NCBI GenBank assembly: GCA_012842765.1
Contig: DUWJ01000209.1
Coordinates: 1 to 15,197, forward strand
Source: Bacillota bacterium
Lineage (GTDB): Bacteria > Bacillota > DTU025
Length of the DNA stretch: 15,197 bases
Reading direction: 5' to 3'
Shown here: piece after piece, positions 12,657 to 15,197 of the stretch
How positions within the stretch are numbered: the first letter of the stretch is position 1
Layout of the letters: each line of letters starts with the position of its first letter
The notes under the pieces: model-generated
Told to the model about the DNA's origin: nothing
What the model saw: the letters and a program-made list of their open reading frames with translations, nothing else
Database searches by the model: none
Made by a program: the position numbers and the translations under genes

Positions 12657-14669
12657 ATGGTAAGATCATGCAAGGCGCGCGCGGTCGTCACAGCTCTTGT
12701 CCTTCTCTGGTGTGCATTTATCATGCATCCGGGAATCTCACGAGCGGACACTGCGGCGCCTGTTGAGATAAGCAATCAATTCATCAGGATCACCGTGAAT
12801 CCCGGACCCGCAGAGGCGGGTAGGTTTGGATTGGAGACCACTGGGGGCGATCCCCGAAACCCAGCCGACGATGGACTGCCGCTTATTTACGGACGCCCTA
12901 TGCCGTGGACTTCCTATACGACGGTTCGCATCGACGGTTCAGATTGGGTCTTCGGCGGGAAAACGACTCGTCGCGCTGGAAGATCAGGTATGTATGGCGA
13001 ACAGGTACGGCCTCCTCAGATAGAGGACGGCAAGGTCGTCTGCAGCTACATGCTGGGAGATATTCTTGTCACCCAGGAACTTTCATTTGTAAAGAGTCCG
13101 AGCACGCGTTACCTCGATACTGCGAGGATCCACTACAAGCTGGAGAATACGGGGAGCGTGACGCGGAGTGTGGGCTTGCGGTTGATGATCGACACGATGC
13201 TCGGAGCCAACGACGGAGCGCCACTCCGTGTCGGTGAAAAGACGATCGTTTCAGATACTATGCTTTCAAGAAGAGAGATACCTGATTATTGGCAAGCCTT
13301 TGATTCCATTGTCGAGCCTTCTGTTACTGCGCAGGGAACAATGGCTGGGGGTGAGCTCACGCCTCCAACTCAGATAGCTTTCTCCGATTGGGGTTCGTTT
13401 GCCGACAATTTATGGGACGTCAATCTCGTTCACGGCAGGGAATTTGTGCGCGCCAGAGAGTCTGACCTCGATTCTGCGGTCGCGATGTACTGGTCGCCAT
13501 CGCTTCTAGCACCCGGGGAAGTGAGGCATTATGTGACATATTATGGCTTGGGCGGGATTACCCTGGCCCCTGGCAAGCTGGCTCTGGGAATGACAGCACC
13601 GTCCGAAGTAGGGCTTTCTGCTGACGGGACGGCCTCGTTCCTCGCAGTGGCCTACGTAAGCAATACCGGGGAAGGGCCGGCTCATGATGTGACTGCTTCT
13701 CTGTCGCTTCCAATCGGGTTTACCCTGGCAGATGGACATGCCAGGACCCGAACGGTTGGCGATCTTGAGCCGGGAGAGACCGCACAGGTAGCATGGCAAG
13801 TGATTGCCTCATGGGGTGCTGTTGGCGGCGGCAACCTAGAGGTCAATGTGAGCGCGACCAACGCCAACCCGAACAAGGTTTCAAGGCGTGTCGAGATACT
13901 GGCGCCTCCGCGCCTGTTGGCGAGGATAAGCCATTTGGAAGCCCTCCAAGTGCGCGGGGAGGAGATCTACCCGTGGCCCGTGAGGCTGACGGTTCGTGTG
14001 GAGAACACCGGAGGATCGCCGGCTCATTGGGCCAGGGTCAAGCTGGACTCGATTGGGGGCTTCTCCGTTATCGGAGGCGATGTAACGCAGTTGCTGCTTG
14101 GGACGTTGGAACCCAATCGCCCACTCGACTTCACTTGGGTTCTGGGGGGCCATCCCGATGCAGGCACCCACACCATTCTGGTGAGCGCTTCTGCTGATGA
14201 TGTGCCGGCGTCGAGCGCTAGCGCATCTATTCAGGTGCCTTTGCTCGTGCCAAAGGTTTGGGTGAAGCCCAGCAAAACACGGGTAATGCCTGGCGACATA
14301 TTCAGTGTGGACGTTATGATAACCAATGTCCCTGATCTGAAATCTGCTAAGTTCGATTTGAGGTACGATAATGACTTCGTCGATCTGGCCCTCGTGTCAA
14401 GAGGCGGACTATTTGCTGCAGGCGGTGAGCTCATGCCGTGGAGCGAGGGAGACTCCCGATCGACGCCGGGCCGAGTTGCAGGGACGTGGGGCTCCTTGAA
14501 TTCGCCTGGGTATGCTTGGGGCAGCGCGGCAACATTCTACTTCCAGGCGAGAGCAATGGGAGATGCGCGATTTTCCGTAGAAAATCTCGTTCTTTCGGAC
14601 GCGTCAGGCAGGGTGATATCGCTGGAATCCGTCCCTACTCCCTGCACGGTTCAGATCACCAGGCAATAA
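12657..14669 (+). CDS. Secreted multi-domain protein with Ig-like and cohesin-like domains
   Basis: 670 residues from ATG 12657, which has GGAGGTG (12641-12647) 9 nt upstream. A GTG at 12645 lies inside that site. A Sec signal peptide (basic start, hydrophobic 9-23, cleavage after SRA at about 30) predicts export. Residues about 36-300 form a beta-rich domain with no named family that I recognise. About 308-416 and 418-527 look like two related Ig-like modules of the CARDB/NEW3 kind, each with an N-T-G motif (SNTGEGPAHDV, ENTGGSPAHWA). About 532-668 resembles a cohesin-type beta sandwich (VKPSKTRVMPGDIFSVDV, then KFDLRYDNDFV). No catalytic residues are evident, so a binding or scaffolding role at the cell surface is inferred. 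It lies between tonB and an SLH protein gene, probably co-transcribed. Confidence 0.75.
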   Translation: MVRSCKARAVVTALVLLWCAFIMHPGISRADTAAPVEISNQFIRITVNPGPAEAGRFGLETTGGDPRNPADDGLPLIYGRPMPWTSYTTVRIDGSDWVFGGKTTRRAGRSGMYGEQVRPPQIEDGKVVCSYMLGDILVTQELSFVKSPSTRYLDTARIHYKLENTGSVTRSVGLRLMIDTMLGANDGAPLRVGEKTIVSDTMLSRREIPDYWQAFDSIVEPSVTAQGTMAGGELTPPTQIAFSDWGSFADNLWDVNLVHGREFVRARESDLDSAVAMYWSPSLLAPGEVRHYVTYYGLGGITLAPGKLALGMTAPSEVGLSADGTASFLAVAYVSNTGEGPAHDVTASLSLPIGFTLADGHARTRTVGDLEPGETAQVAWQVIASWGAVGGGNLEVNVSATNANPNKVSRRVEILAPPRLLARISHLEALQVRGEEIYPWPVRLTVRVENTGGSPAHWARVKLDSIGGFSVIGGDVTQLLLGTLEPNRPLDFTWVLGGHPDAGTHTILVSASADDVPASSASASIQVPLLVPKVWVKPSKTRVMPGDIFSVDVMITNVPDLKSAKFDLRYDNDFVDLALVSRGGLFAAGGELMPWSEGDSRSTPGRVAGTWGSLNSPGYAWGSAATFYFQARAMGDARFSVENLVLSDASGRVISLESVPTPCTVQITRQ

Positions 14670-14693
14670 CATCAACGGTCAAATGGGGGGGTC

Positions 14694-15197
14694 ATGATGT
14701 CTGAGATTTCGAAGCGGCTGAGCATCACAGCGATAAGTGTGCTGATAGTGATCTCGCTAATGTCCTCAGCAGTCCTGGCGGCGCCGGTCACAATAAAGGA
14801 CGTGCCAGAGGATCATTGGGCATACGAAGCAGTGAAGCTTCTTGTAGAAAAGGGATATATGGGCGTATATGAGAGCGGCAATTTCTGTGGAGATGATCCG
14901 GTCAGCAGGTATTTGCTTGCCTTTGTGACGGCAAAACTCCTCCGTGATGTGGAGGCGGGCCGTACAACTCTGAGCGAGGACGACATGAGAGTGGTTAGGG
15001 AGACAGCCACGGTCCTCAGGGAGCAGTTGGCTGTGGTCACTGCCAGGCTGGAGGAGGTAGAGCGGATTGCCGCCGGTGCGGCAGGCGACGCCAAAATCGC
15101 GCAGGAGACTTCTGCTTCAGTGGCGCTCAACTACAGCCGGTTGGAACAGGCCATGGAGGAGCAGCGCAAGCAATTGCTGGCGGAGATCGGAAAGACC
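14694..15197 (+). CDS. SLH-domain exported protein, N-terminal part (window ends inside)
   Basis: The frame is open from ATG 14694 (or 14697) to the window end: 168 residues with no stop. A G-rich site (seven G, 14685-14691) precedes the start. The signal peptide is about 1-29 (basic KR, hydrophobic core, SAVLA cleavage). One SLH domain spans about 35-85 (KDVPEDHWAYEAVKLL, then DPVSRYLLAFVTAKLL). From about 95 onward the sequence is charged and heptad-like, a predicted coiled coil. A single N-terminal SLH domain followed by a coiled coil is the layout of OmpM-type proteins, in which the SLH binds peptidoglycan-linked polymer and a C-terminal beta barrel sits in the outer membrane. The barrel, if present, is outside the window; an ordinary S-layer-associated protein is the alternative. 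Confidence 0.85.
   Translation, partial: MMSEISKRLSITAISVLIVISLMSSAVLAAPVTIKDVPEDHWAYEAVKLLVEKGYMGVYESGNFCGDDPVSRYLLAFVTAKLLRDVEAGRTTLSEDDMRVVRETATVLREQLAVVTARLEEVERIAAGAAGDAKIAQETSASVALNYSRLEQAMEEQRKQLLAEIGKT

Overview
The window looks like a chromosomal segment of a Firmicute (Bacillota) that probably has an outer membrane. Two things support this. The gene order OLE RNA - oapA - dxs - tlyA - nadK - argR - recN is the conserved housekeeping neighbourhood of many Clostridia and Bacilli. The right-hand third encodes ExbB, ExbD and a TonB-like protein, followed by two exported proteins, the last with an N-terminal SLH domain and then a predicted coiled coil, as in the SLH-type outer-membrane proteins of diderm Firmicutes. 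G+C is moderate, and GTG/TTG starts and 1-17 bp gene overlaps are common. I cannot place the genus; Limnochordia-like or Halanaerobiales-like lineages are guesses only.

Layout. 1-142: no recognisable gene, two perfect hairpins. 143-171: a sigma-70-type promoter (TTGAAT, 17 bp, TATAAT). About 178-787: a long structured non-coding RNA that I identify as OLE RNA (ornate, large, extremophilic). Its ends pair with each other (185-194 with 778-787), its inferred length is about 610 nt, and it is followed at 870 by the gene for its membrane partner OapA. 1532-7516: dxs (isoprenoid precursors), tlyA (rRNA 2'-O-methylation), nadK (NADP supply), argR (arginine control) and recN (DNA repair), all co-directional and tightly packed.

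7625-10502: a four-gene redox cassette (ferredoxin-like 2Fe-2S protein, FAD/NAD-type flavoprotein, BFD-type 2Fe-2S protein, DAO-family flavoprotein). It matches the split dehydrogenases that oxidise proline, hydroxyproline, sarcosine or similar imino/amino acids. It sits where spoIVB/spo0A often follow recN. The true substrate cannot be read from sequence.

10597-15197: exbB - exbD - tonB with start/stop overlaps, then a secreted protein with an unassigned beta-rich N-terminal region, two Ig-like repeats and a cohesin-like C-terminus, then the truncated SLH/coiled-coil protein. Together these suggest a proton-motive-force-driven envelope machine linked to surface proteins.

All genes are on the plus strand. 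I saw no convincing intrinsic terminator, tRNA, rRNA, CRISPR array or insertion sequence. The most notable items are the OLE RNA with its own promoter, a tiny ORF with four consecutive arginine codons whose stop overlaps the argR start, and the TonB/cohesin/SLH envelope locus.
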